DNA of 35,695 nt from SKPT01 sp040905445 (GCA_040905445.1 JBBDRN010000022.1:1-35695); one strand, 5' to 3'. Positions 25,199 through 32,950 are shown, counted from the stretch's first letter. Notes: generated by a model from the letters alone, not told the origin. Numbers and translations are program-made.

Positions 25199-25989
25199 CG
25201 TTCGTTCTCCGCTGCTTCGAGGTAGCCCAGCCGTTCGAGTTCCGGCTGAAGGATGTCCAGCTCACGATGCTCCGGGTTGGTCCGCCACCGGCCCACGGCC
25301 TCGGGCCGCACGGGCACCGCGCGCAGCTCGATGCCGAGCATCGCGCCGACGCGGGCGAGCGTCCGGGGGTGATCGAGCACGAAGTCCTCGAAGCGGACCT
25401 TGACGACGTTCGCCGGCGCGGGCGTGTCGCGCATGATCTGCGCCTGGTAGAGATAGCTGATCGCGCGGCGCTCCGACTCGTCGCCCGCCTCAGGCACCGG
25501 CACGCCGAAGCGGGTCATGTCGTCAGTCAGGTGCTGGCCGAGGATGCAGTCGCGCGGGTCGCGCACCCAGTGGATGTAACGGGCGTCCGGCAGCAGGCGC
25601 ACGATCCACGGGTAGCAGAGCGTGGTCTCGGGGATCTTCCACCCGCGCCAGCCGTCGCGGCCGCCGGGGCTGTCGATGACGCTGGCGAGGTAGGACGTGA
25701 TCAGCCGCGTGAACGCCGGGTCGATCACCATCGTGTGCAGCTTGCTGAAGTCCCATCGCAACTCGCCGACGTACTCGACGTGCTTCGCGATGACACGGCA
25801 GGCTTCGTAGATGTCATCGGGCGGCAGCAGGTCGCCGGCCGAGTTCTGCGGAATCCCCATGTACACGCCCGAGCGGCTGAGCGTGTGCGAGATCGCACGC
25901 GTGCCGGAATGTCCCCGGCCGATGATGGTCACGAGACGCATCGGATCGCCCAGCGCGTCGGCCAGGTCGGACGGTATGGCACTACTCAT
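25195..25989 (-). CDS. PAPS-dependent sulfotransferase-like protein
   Basis: Encodes 264 aa. The N-terminal P-loop-like 5'-phosphosulfate motif is IIGRGHSGTRAIS (22-34), and the 3'-phosphate motif is YIHWVRDPRDCILGQ. Together they mark the sulfotransferase fold, which moves sulfate from PAPS to a sugar, lipid or peptide acceptor. A central KIPETTLCYPW segment is typical of bacterial members. The frame is open well upstream, but ATG 25989 fits because it starts 8 nt inside the end of the sulfatase-like gene and the P-loop follows at the normal distance. Its stop overlaps rhaM. That coupling to a sulfatase-like hydrolase and a mutarotase suggests a glycan acceptor. Confidence 0.78.
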   Translation of the reverse strand: MSSAIPSDLADALGDPMRLVTIIGRGHSGTRAISHTLSRSGVYMGIPQNSAGDLLPPDDIYEACRVIAKHVEYVGELRWDFSKLHTMVIDPAFTRLITSYLASVIDSPGGRDGWRGWKIPETTLCYPWIVRLLPDARYIHWVRDPRDCILGQHLTDDMTRFGVPVPEAGDESERRAISYLYQAQIMRDTPAPANVVKVRFEDFVLDHPRTLARVGAMLGIELRAVPVRPEAVGRWRTNPEHRELDILQPELERLGYLEAAENER

Positions 25990-27382
25990 TGTCCGCATCC
26001 TTGGCCTGGAGCTTCTGCGCCGAGCGCGCGTCGCCGATGAACAGGTTCTCGTACGCCTCCTCGCTGCTGGCGAACGGCGCCCCCTTGCCGCCCGACCAGT
26101 CGCCCTGCGTGAGCATCGGGTTGGTGATGCCAAGCTCCTGCTCGCGCTGGGCGATGAAGCGCTCCATCCGCCCGCGCAGCATCGCAACGACGTCAGGCTC
26201 GCCGTCCGCCACGTTGTTGTGCTCCAGCGGATCCTCCACGAGGTTGTACAGCTCGACCGATGGCATGCCGTGGAAGTCGGGCTCGAGCGCCTCGATCAGC
26301 TTCCAGTGCGGCGTGCGCCAGCCGTGCTTGCGCATCCACGTGCACTCGGTGATGTAGAACTCGCTGTCGAAGCTGGCTTGGTCGCCATTGACGAGCGCGG
26401 TGAGCGGCTGGCCGTCGAACGTGTCCTTGACCTTGACCCCGGTGAGATCGAGCAGCGTGGGCACCAGGTTCTTGTGCTGGTTGTAACCCGCGACGCGCTT
26501 GCTCGTCGGCAGCGCGCCGGGGTAGCGGATGATCAGCGGCACGTGGAGGTTCGGGTCGTACATCCCGTGATGGTCGAACCAGCACTCGTGCTCCTGCAGG
26601 ATCTCGCCGTGGTCGGCGTTGAGCACGACGATCGTCTCGTCGAGGACGCCGAGCGCTTCGAGCTTCTGGAAGATGACGCTGATACACGCATCCATGTAGG
26701 CGACCGCGCCGTCGTACTGGGCGTCGACCCAGTCAATGTCGCGCAGGCCGGGGATCATCCACGTCGCGAAGTAGTCGGCAAAGGGCTTGAACTCGCGCAC
26801 CGGTCTGGCGGTGTCGGGCAGCGACGGCTTCGTCGGGTCACCCGTGTAGAACATCTGGTTGTACGGCGCCGGCGGGAGGTACGGCGAGTGCGGGTCCATG
26901 TGACGCAGCATGACGAACCAGGGTTCGTCGCCCGCGGCTACACGCTCCAGCTCCGGCAGCGCGACCTCGTTGAGGTTCTCCGCCTTGCGCGACGGACGCT
27001 CGTCCCACTTGCCCCATGCGGTGTAGTTGACGTAGTTGTCGAAGCCCCGCGACGCCGGGTTGCCCGTGAACCCGACGCATGTGGTCGCGTATCCCGCGTC
27101 GCCGAGGATCTCCGGCAGCGTGCGGATGGTGTCGGGCAGGCCGCCCTGGTGGCGCAGCGCGACGACGGTCGTGCCGAAGCAGTCGCGGCCGGTGAGCATC
27201 GAGGAGTACGCGCCCGTGGTGGGCACGTGCGGCGAGTAGGTCTGCTCGAAGAGCGTGGCGCCGCTGGCGAAGCGGTCGATGTGCGGCGTGGTGAGCCGGT
27301 GATAGCCATAACAGCTCATGTGATCCGCGCGAAGCGAATCGATGGCGATCAAAAGGACGTTGGGCTTCTTCTTGCGACTCAC
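25982..27382 (-). CDS. Sulfatase-superfamily hydrolase with Thr in place of Cys
   Basis: Encodes 466 aa of the alkaline phosphatase/sulfatase fold: N-terminal metal strand NVLLIAIDSLRADH (D15), second metal strand VVLNADHGEIL, FDHHGMYDPNLHVPLIIRYPG, and a C-terminal subdomain with VELYNLVEDPLEHNN. At the nucleophile position, ten residues before the LTG turn, it has T55 (TTGAYSSMLTG) instead of the Cys/Ser of the C-X-P-X-R motif, and the motif Arg is absent. Formylglycine cannot form, so it is likely a phospho- or phosphonate-ester hydrolase or transferase, or an atypical sulfatase. There is no ATG. GGGAG six nt before GTG 27382 decides the start; TTG 27388 is too close to it. The start lies 24 nt from the MITE-like element. 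Confidence 0.85.
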   Translation of the reverse strand: MSRKKKPNVLLIAIDSLRADHMSCYGYHRLTTPHIDRFASGATLFEQTYSPHVPTTGAYSSMLTGRDCFGTTVVALRHQGGLPDTIRTLPEILGDAGYATTCVGFTGNPASRGFDNYVNYTAWGKWDERPSRKAENLNEVALPELERVAAGDEPWFVMLRHMDPHSPYLPPAPYNQMFYTGDPTKPSLPDTARPVREFKPFADYFATWMIPGLRDIDWVDAQYDGAVAYMDACISVIFQKLEALGVLDETIVVLNADHGEILQEHECWFDHHGMYDPNLHVPLIIRYPGALPTSKRVAGYNQHKNLVPTLLDLTGVKVKDTFDGQPLTALVNGDQASFDSEFYITECTWMRKHGWRTPHWKLIEALEPDFHGMPSVELYNLVEDPLEHNNVADGEPDVVAMLRGRMERFIAQREQELGITNPMLTQGDWSGGKGAPFASSEEAYENLFIGDARSAQKLQAKDADNE

Positions 27383-27405
27383 AGTCAACTCCCAAGTTTG
27401 GAACT

Positions 27406-27697
27406 ACCACAGAGGCACAGAAGGCGGAGAAAGGCAACTAAGGAAAGTGGGAAGGAAGCAAGCAAGCAAAGCGGGGACGAAGGGAGAGGGAGAAGGCGCG
27501 TGTGGGCGATGCAGCCGCGCGCGTTCTCCGCGTCCTGCCTCGCATTTCACCGCTTGTTCCAACCCTCCTGTTCTCTCGGGCCTCCTCCCTTCCTGCCAGC
27601 CTTATCTTCCTGCTGTTCTCCGATTCCTCATCCGTCTGCATCACGATGCATCGGTGGTTTCTTTCGCCTTTTCTCTGTATCTCTGTGTCTCTGTGGT
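27406..27697. mobile_element. MITE-like element with CACAGAG terminal repeats
   Basis: The ends are ACCACAGAGGCACAG (27406-27420) and CTGTGTCTCTGTGGT (27683-27697), 14 of 15 paired. The left half is purine-rich (AAGCAAGCAAG, GGGAGAGGGAG) and the right half pyrimidine-rich, so the whole 292 bp could fold back. It encodes no transposase. The right end supplies the last 18 codons and the stop of the upstream Gfo/Idh gene. The left end lies 24 nt before the sulfatase-like GTG. Confidence 0.75.
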
Positions 27698-28735
27698 GAT
27701 CCCCACGCGTCGACCCTGCGCGCTGCTGTCGTAGGCGGCCAGGGTCATGGCCAGGGCGGTGCGCCCCTCGCGCGCTGTGGCGATCGGACCGCGCTCGCCG
27801 CGCATGAACGCCGCCAGCGGCTCGGCCAGCGCGGCGATGCGCTCGGCATGGTTCGCCGGGCTGGCAATGTCGCTGACGTGCCAGGCGTCCTCGCCGGCGA
27901 TGTACCACTTGAGCCCGATGCCGCCGGGCGGGCGCGGCACGTTGCAGCTCGGCGCGTCGCCGAAGTTCTGGATGATCGCCCCCTCCTCGCCCACGATCTC
28001 GGTCGTGTTCTCGCCGGCCGTGCAGGTGAATGAGCAGGTCAGCTCGGCGAAGGTGCCGTCCGCGTAGCGGTAGATCGCCACGCCGTTGTCGTCCGGCACA
28101 CTTGCGTTGTGCAGCGTGTCGATCTCCGCCATGACGCTGGCGGGCTCGCCGAGCAGCCAGAGCAGGAAGTCGACGGCATGGGCGGCGTCGTCGGCCCACA
28201 TGCCGCGGTTGAGCTCGGGCTTGACGTGCCACGACTGCGTGAACCATTCGCCCCATTGGTGGGTGGACAGACCGTGGCGGCGGCGCACGGAGAAGACACG
28301 GCCGATCGCGCCGCTGGCGATCAGCTCCTTCATCTTCACGTTCTGCGGGTCGACGCGCATCTGCCAGGCCATGGTGAAGGGGACCTTCGCGACGTCGACG
28401 GCGGCGATGATGCGGTCGGCTTCGTCGAGGGTCAGGGCCATCGGCTTTTGCAGGATGATGGTCCTGCCGGCCTCGGCGGCGAGCTCGACGAGCTCGGCGT
28501 GACGCGAGGTCTCGGCGCCGATGACGACCGCCTGCACGTCGTCGCGGGCGAGCAGCGTGGCGGCGTCGGTTTCGGCGTCAAGCTTGAGCGCTGTGGCTGC
28601 GTCCTTGAGTCGCTCGATGTCATGGTCCCACGCCGCGGCGACGCGTATGCCGAGCGCCCGCTGGGCGCGCCACGCGCTCGCGTACGCCCGCACGTGCCCA
28701 TGCGCAAGACCCAGGATGCCGACGCCGACCGCCAT
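27641..28735 (-). CDS. Gfo/Idh/MocA family oxidoreductase
   Basis: Encodes 364 aa. An N-terminal Rossmann fold begins GVGILGLAHGHVRAY. The family's EKP motif appears as LQKPMALT (QKP at 96-98). The C-terminal half-barrel contains DDAAHAVDFLLWLLGEP, with the His/Asp of the catalytic region. Members oxidise or reduce sugars, inositols or their derivatives with NAD(P). The last 18 residues (TTETQRYREKAKETTDAS) are encoded by the MITE-like element rather than by a native end; the ancestral protein probably stopped near AQGRRV. The ATG at 28735 lies one nt after the sugar isomerase stop, so the genes are coupled. The substrate is probably a sugar of the same operon. Confidence 0.88.
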   Translation of the reverse strand: MAVGVGILGLAHGHVRAYASAWRAQRALGIRVAAAWDHDIERLKDAATALKLDAETDAATLLARDDVQAVVIGAETSRHAELVELAAEAGRTIILQKPMALTLDEADRIIAAVDVAKVPFTMAWQMRVDPQNVKMKELIASGAIGRVFSVRRRHGLSTHQWGEWFTQSWHVKPELNRGMWADDAAHAVDFLLWLLGEPASVMAEIDTLHNASVPDDNGVAIYRYADGTFAELTCSFTCTAGENTTEIVGEEGAIIQNFGDAPSCNVPRPPGGIGLKWYIAGEDAWHVSDIASPANHAERIAALAEPLAAFMRGERGPIATAREGRTALAMTLAAYDSSAQGRRVGITTETQRYREKAKETTDAS

Positions 28736-28736
28736 G

Positions 28737-29561
28737 TCATCCCACTCCCACGCCGTCGCCCGCCACCCTGGCGCCGCACGCCTGCAGGCATGCCTGCATG
28801 TGCCCGCGCGACTCGGCCGCGATCATCACGCACAGCGGCAGCTCGTATTCCTTGGCCCCGATGATCTCGAGGTTGACCGGCCCGGCGTAGCCATGCTCGT
28901 GCAGCACGCGGAAGTAGCCGAGCAGATCGATGTCGCCCCGGCCGTTGGACTGCATCTCCGGCTTCCCGGGCCCCTGCTCGCGGCCCCTGCAGTCGCGGAT
29001 GTGCACGTGGCGGATGCGGTCGATGACGGCGGCGATGGCCTCGACCGGGTTCTCGCCGGCGCGGTGGATGTGCGACGGGTCCATGTCCAGCCCGAACGCG
29101 GGATGGTCGATCGCCTCAAGCAGCCGCACGCTGGTAGGCGTGTCGAAGACGACCTGGCCGACGTGCGCCTTGGCGCAGAGCGTCACGCCGTGCTTGCCCG
29201 CCAGCTCGGCGAGCGACCCGAGCGAGTCGATGGACTGCTGAAAGCTGGCGTCGTCGCCGGTCTTGCCGCCTGGCCCGCAGTTGACGATGGGGCATGCCAT
29301 CTCTGCCGCGGCCTGGAAGATCTTCTCCATGAGCTCGCGGTCCTGGCGCGGCTGCTCGATGGCGAGGATGGGCAAGTCGTATTTGTCGGCGAGCTGCTTC
29401 GCCTCGCGGGCGGCGTCCTGCCAGCGGTCGGCGACGAGGTGCTCGCTCATGTCGGGGATCGCGGAGAGTTCGATGCCGTCGTAGCCGCACGCCTTGACGT
29501 AGCGGAACGCGGTCTCCATGTCGTAGCCGCCGAACAGCACAGAGTTGACGCCAAGCCTCAT
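28737..29561 (-). CDS. Sugar phosphate isomerase/epimerase-like TIM barrel
   Basis: Encodes 274 aa of the AP-endonuclease-2-like TIM-barrel family. Seen: MRLGVNSVLFGGYD, CGYDGIELSAIPDM, AIEQPRQDRELMEK, and the metal-binding stretches GLDMDPSHIHRAGENP and HVHIRDCRGREQGPGK near the C-terminal end of the barrel, then GPVNLEIIGAKEYE. Such proteins isomerise or epimerise sugars or inosose derivatives and commonly pair with Gfo/Idh oxidoreductases in Planctomycetes. GGGTGAG just before ATG 29561 supports the start. It is the first gene of the five-gene minus-strand operon. Confidence 0.88.
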   Translation of the reverse strand: MRLGVNSVLFGGYDMETAFRYVKACGYDGIELSAIPDMSEHLVADRWQDAAREAKQLADKYDLPILAIEQPRQDRELMEKIFQAAAEMACPIVNCGPGGKTGDDASFQQSIDSLGSLAELAGKHGVTLCAKAHVGQVVFDTPTSVRLLEAIDHPAFGLDMDPSHIHRAGENPVEAIAAVIDRIRHVHIRDCRGREQGPGKPEMQSNGRGDIDLLGYFRVLHEHGYAGPVNLEIIGAKEYELPLCVMIAAESRGHMQACLQACGARVAGDGVGVG

Positions 29562-29609
29562 TGACTCACCCTTTCCCTTGAACCCGAGAGGCCCCGATCG
29601 CAGCAGCCC

Positions 29610-29615
29610 AGTGTA
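29610..29615 (-). promoter_or_regulatory. Possible -10 TACACT of the carbohydrate operon
   Basis: TACACT on the minus strand, 48 nt upstream of the sugar isomerase ATG. No good -35 is seen. It lies between the isomerase gene and the inverted-repeat element at 29651-29770. Confidence 0.3.
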
Positions 29616-29650
29616 GCGACCTATCGGCGATTCAGCACACCGGGGGGCTT

Positions 29651-29770
29651 CGCGCCGAGGGCGCGGAGAGCGCAAGGGCGAGAAGAAGAAAAAGAAGAAG
29701 CTGCGCGGGAGACCTGGAAGAAGAACGCTGCTTCTCCTGCGGCCTCTACGCTCTCCGCGGCCTCGGCGCG
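29651..29770. mobile_element. Inverted-repeat element with CGCGCCGAGG ends
   Basis: The outer arms are 29651-29672 and 29749-29770, inverted repeats of 22 bp matching at 21 positions. The interior is first a purine tract of GAAGAAGAAAAAGAAGAAG type, then a pyrimidine-rich part, so it resembles the 27406-27697 element in design though not in sequence. It encodes nothing. It ends 9 nt from the miaB stop and may also serve as a transcription barrier. Confidence 0.65.
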
Positions 29771-29779
29771 ACGGCTTTT

Positions 29780-31474
29780 TCAGGGTGTCGCGGGGACGGG
29801 AGCCGGGGCGGGGCGGCCGAAGAGGGCCAGGGGGGCGGCGCGGTCGATTTCGATGTCGACGCTGCGGCCGATGAGGGCGGGGTCGCCTTCGAAGATGACG
29901 ATGAGGTCGGTGTCGGTGCGGCCGGTGAGCTGCGTGGTTTCGCCGGCCGCCTCCCAGCCTAGCTCCACGCCGCCGAGCCCGCCGTTGCCCGCCTTGCGCG
30001 CCTTGGCGCTGACGGCGTCGACGAAGACGCGCAGCGTGCGGCCGACGTACTTCCCATGCACGGCCGCGCTCACCTCGCTCTGCACCGCGAGCAACTCATT
30101 ATTGCGGCGCTTCTTGACCACGTCGGGCACGTCGTCGGCGAAGCGCTGCGCGGCCGTCGTGCCGGGGCGCGGCGAATACTTGAAGATGAACGCGTTCTTG
30201 AAGCCGCAACGGCGCAGCAGCTCGGCCGTCAGCTCGTGCTCGGCTTCGGTCTCGGTGGGGAAACCGCAGATGATGTCGGTGGCGAGCTCGGCGTCGGGCA
30301 GGTGCGCGCGGATGCGCTCGACGAGCTCCAGGTATTGCTCGACCGTGTAGCCGCGATTCATCAGCTTGAGGATGCGGTTGGAGCCGTGCTGCACGGGCAT
30401 GTGCAGGTAGCGGCAAATACGCGGGCGCTCGGCCATCACGCGCAGGATGTCGTCGCCGAAGTCGCGCGGAAAGCTCGTGACAAAGCGCAGTCGCTCCAGC
30501 GCGGGCAACTCGTCATGAATGCGCGCGAGCAACGCCGCAAAGCTCGTGACCTCCCCGCCCTCAACACCTGTCCTGAGCGGCTCGGCGAGTGAAGGGCGGG
30601 CCCCCCCTGCCGCAGCGTTGCCGTTGTTCCTGACCACCGCGCCGATCTGCGGCTGCACGAGCCCGTTGACCGTCTGCGCCGCGTCGTGGTTGAAATGGTA
30701 ATGGTTGACCGTTTGCCCGAGCAGCGTGATCTCGCGCACGCCGGCATCGACGAGTCGGCGGCACTCGTCGACGATGTGCTCCGGCGGGCGGTGGATCTCG
30801 CGCCCGCGCGTGAACGGCACGACGCAGTAGGTGCAGAACTTGTTGCACCCGCGCGTGATCCGCACGTACGCCGAGCGCCCGGCGGCGAGCTGATCCTCCG
30901 GCGCGAAGCTGCGGGCCAGGTCGATGCGCTCCAGCTCATCCTCCGCGGCCGCGAGCGTCTGCGATCGGCGATGCGTGTTGCCCTGCAGCGCGACCTGCGT
31001 GCGCAGGGTCCGCGGGGGTGCGAACCTTGCGTTGTCGTCGGCGTCGGGATCAGCGGTGCGCACCGCGTTGTCAATGAGCATGGGCAGCTTGTCGAGCTCA
31101 CCCGGGCCGCACAGCACGTCGATCTGCGGGTAGCGACGGGCCATCGCCTCGCCGTCGCGCTCCGCCATGCAGCCGATGACGCCCAGCACGAGCCCCGGCC
31201 GCTCGTGCCGCTTGTGCAGGCCAACCTGCCCGACGCGCGACCAGACCTTCTGCTCGGCATGCTCGCGGACGGAGCAGGTGTTGTAGAGCACCACGTCGGC
31301 GTCGCGCCAGGCGTCCACGAAGCGGTAGCCCAGGGCCTGGAGCTGGCTGCGCACGAGCTGCGAGTCGAGGACGTTCATCTGGCAGCCGAACGTCTCGAGG
31401 TAGACGCGCCGCGTGCGGTCGGGCGTGCTCGTGGCTCGTGGGGCGGTGGGAGGCGGAGGCGAACTGGAGGGCAT
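29780..31474 (-). CDS. miaB: tRNA-2-methylthio-N6-dimethylallyladenosine synthase
   Basis: Encodes 564 aa. MiaB adds a methylthio group to i6A37 in tRNAs using two 4Fe-4S clusters and SAM. N-terminal cluster cysteines are C31 (LETFGCQMN), C67 (YNTCSVREH) and C102 (VIGCMAERD). The radical SAM motif is C210-x3-C214-x2-C217 (RGCNKFCTYC). The C-terminal TRAM domain follows KYVGRTLRVFVDAV. The length exceeds the usual ~440-470 because of a low-complexity N-terminus, a long linker and an insertion at about 261-309, within the radical SAM domain after LGQTVNHYH. ATG 31474 was chosen over GTG 31507 because the likely -10 (31515-31510) is too close to the GTG. No miaA is in the window. Confidence 0.92.
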   Translation of the reverse strand: MPSSSPPPPTAPRATSTPDRTRRVYLETFGCQMNVLDSQLVRSQLQALGYRFVDAWRDADVVLYNTCSVREHAEQKVWSRVGQVGLHKRHERPGLVLGVIGCMAERDGEAMARRYPQIDVLCGPGELDKLPMLIDNAVRTADPDADDNARFAPPRTLRTQVALQGNTHRRSQTLAAAEDELERIDLARSFAPEDQLAAGRSAYVRITRGCNKFCTYCVVPFTRGREIHRPPEHIVDECRRLVDAGVREITLLGQTVNHYHFNHDAAQTVNGLVQPQIGAVVRNNGNAAAGGARPSLAEPLRTGVEGGEVTSFAALLARIHDELPALERLRFVTSFPRDFGDDILRVMAERPRICRYLHMPVQHGSNRILKLMNRGYTVEQYLELVERIRAHLPDAELATDIICGFPTETEAEHELTAELLRRCGFKNAFIFKYSPRPGTTAAQRFADDVPDVVKKRRNNELLAVQSEVSAAVHGKYVGRTLRVFVDAVSAKARKAGNGGLGGVELGWEAAGETTQLTGRTDTDLIVIFEGDPALIGRSVDIEIDRAAPLALFGRPAPAPVPATP

Positions 31475-31509
31475 GGCTTGGCCTGCTGCGTGGGGGCGCG
31501 GAAACACCC

Positions 31510-31539
31510 ATCATAGACGCTCTGCGGCAACCGCACCAA
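31510..31539 (-). promoter_or_regulatory. Probable miaB promoter
   Basis: On the minus strand TTGGTG (31539-31534) and TATGAT (31515-31510) are separated by 18 bp. Both resemble sigma-70 consensus. The mRNA would begin near 31503, giving about 30 nt before ATG 31474 and excluding the GTG at 31507. Confidence 0.45.
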
Positions 31540-31594
31540 GCGGCGAGCGTTCGCACAAGGACCGCGGCGAGGCCTCGGCGCGGCACGCCCGCCC

Positions 31595-32581
31595 CTACGC
31601 CTCGATCCCCAGCCGGTGCATCAGCTCGCGGAAATCGCCCGGCGGGTCGCTGGCCACATGCACCGGCTCGTCCTGCACGATGCCCGCGTCGACCGTCAGC
31701 GTCGCGGCGTGCAGTATCGGGCGCGGCGCCGCGTCGGTGGGCCCGCCATAGCGCCCGTCGCCCAGCAGCGGATGACCCACGGCCGCGAGCATCACCCGCA
31801 CCTGGTGCAGAAACCCCGTCTCCAGCGCGACCTCCACCAGGCTCGCCCCTCCGGCCCCACCTTCCCGGGTGGGGCGACAGGTGGCCAGCGCCCGCCACGC
31901 CAACGCGCAGCGCCAGCCCCGGCCTGGCTCGACCACCTCGACCCGGGCCGGCCGATGCCGCGCCACCCGCAGCCACATCACCTGCTCCCGCCACCCCGCC
32001 CCCGCCACACCCCCCGCAACACCGTCCACCTCCGCCACGCCCGCCACCAGCGCGACATATCGCTTGTCCACCCGGTGCTCCGCAAACGCCGCCCGCCACC
32101 GCTGCCACGCCCCCTGCTCCAGGGCGAACACCACCGCGCCCGACGTCGTTACGTCCAGCCGATGCACCACGCCACTGCGCAACCCCCCTTCCCCGACGCC
32201 GACGACCCCCGGCCAGCGGGTCACCACGGCATTGAGCAGCGTCCCGCGCTCGCCCGGCTGCAGCGGATGCACCGCCACGCCCGCCGGCTTGTCGACCGTG
32301 ATCCACCCCGGGCCTTGGCCAATCACCCGCAGGCCAACGTCCGCGTCGGCGACCGGGAGCGTCAACGCTGCGAGGGCGTCGCCCGGCACCGCGACGACCT
32401 GCCCTGCCACAAGCGTTTGCCCCGCCGCCGCCGGGTGGGCGTCGACGGTGACGCCCGGCAGCAGCGCCCGCACGGCCGCACGCGACAGCCCCAGCGCGCC
32501 GGCGAGGAACCGATCCAGCCGGGCCCCTGCCGCGTCCGCGTCGATGGTGAAAACCTGATCCACAACGTTCGGCCCCCGCAC
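31595..32581 (-). CDS. RluA-family rRNA/tRNA pseudouridine synthase
   Basis: Encodes 328 aa. An S4-like RNA-binding region comes first (ARLDRFLAGALGLSRAAVRALL, 20-41), then the pseudouridine synthase core. The core has KPAGVAVHP, the catalytic HRLDVTTSG with D143, HRVDKRYVALV and the closing GFLHQVRVMLAAVGHPLLGDGRYGG. It isomerises a uridine in rRNA or tRNA; an S4 plus this core is the RluD/RluC layout, but which site is modified cannot be read. No ATG is available: GTG 32581 is the frame's first start, and GTG 32563, nine nt after a GGGGG run, is an alternative. It lies upstream of miaB on the same strand with 120 nt between. Confidence 0.9.
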   Translation of the reverse strand: MRGPNVVDQVFTIDADAAGARLDRFLAGALGLSRAAVRALLPGVTVDAHPAAAGQTLVAGQVVAVPGDALAALTLPVADADVGLRVIGQGPGWITVDKPAGVAVHPLQPGERGTLLNAVVTRWPGVVGVGEGGLRSGVVHRLDVTTSGAVVFALEQGAWQRWRAAFAEHRVDKRYVALVAGVAEVDGVAGGVAGAGWREQVMWLRVARHRPARVEVVEPGRGWRCALAWRALATCRPTREGGAGGASLVEVALETGFLHQVRVMLAAVGHPLLGDGRYGGPTDAAPRPILHAATLTVDAGIVQDEPVHVASDPPGDFRELMHRLGIEA

Positions 32582-32624
32582 CCGTTACCCCGCCACCGCG
32601 CCGCCACCGCCCCGCCACCGCGCC

Positions 32625-32882
32625 TCACGCGGCCGGCACGATGCGCTTGCCCTTCGCGTCATGCACGATCAGCGCGTCGACCGGACAGACGTCGCACGCT
32701 TCGACCACGCGCTGGTGATCCGCCTCGCCGATCTGCGTGGCGAACGCAACGATGTTGCTGTCATCGAGCTCGAAGACCTGCGGCGCCACCTTCGTGCAGT
32801 TGCCGCTGCCGATGCAGCGCGTGCGCTCGATGGTGACGGTCAACTCGCCGAACTGCTGCTGGGGGCGATCGTGATCGGACAT
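32625..32882 (-). CDS. Small 3Fe-4S-type ferredoxin
   Basis: Encodes 85 aa. The cluster residues are C-I-G-S-G-N-C followed later by ACDVCPVDAL. The second cysteine of the usual CxxCxxC is a serine, so the pattern C-x5-C..CP fits a 3Fe-4S ferredoxin like those that feed cytochromes P450 in actinobacteria; an extra Cys in CDVCP leaves a 4Fe-4S form possible. The sequence between (APQVFELDDSNIVAF) is typical of the group. AAGGAG, 9 nt before ATG 32882, fixes the start against ATG 32891, which abuts it. It carries electrons to an unknown partner; no P450 or reductase is adjacent. Confidence 0.85.
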   Translation of the reverse strand: MSDHDRPQQQFGELTVTIERTRCIGSGNCTKVAPQVFELDDSNIVAFATQIGEADHQRVVEACDVCPVDALIVHDAKGKRIVPAA

Positions 32883-32922
32883 GAAGGTCATCTCCTTGCG
32901 GGCGAGGCGGTCAGCGGGGTCC

Positions 32923-32950
32923 ATCATAGGCCCGGCGAGCGTGGACCCAA
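32923..32950 (-). promoter_or_regulatory. Probable ferredoxin promoter
   Basis: On the minus strand TTGGGT (32950-32945), a 16-bp spacer and TATGAT (32928-32923). This gives a leader of roughly 34 nt that includes the AAGGAG ribosome site. Confidence 0.45.
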
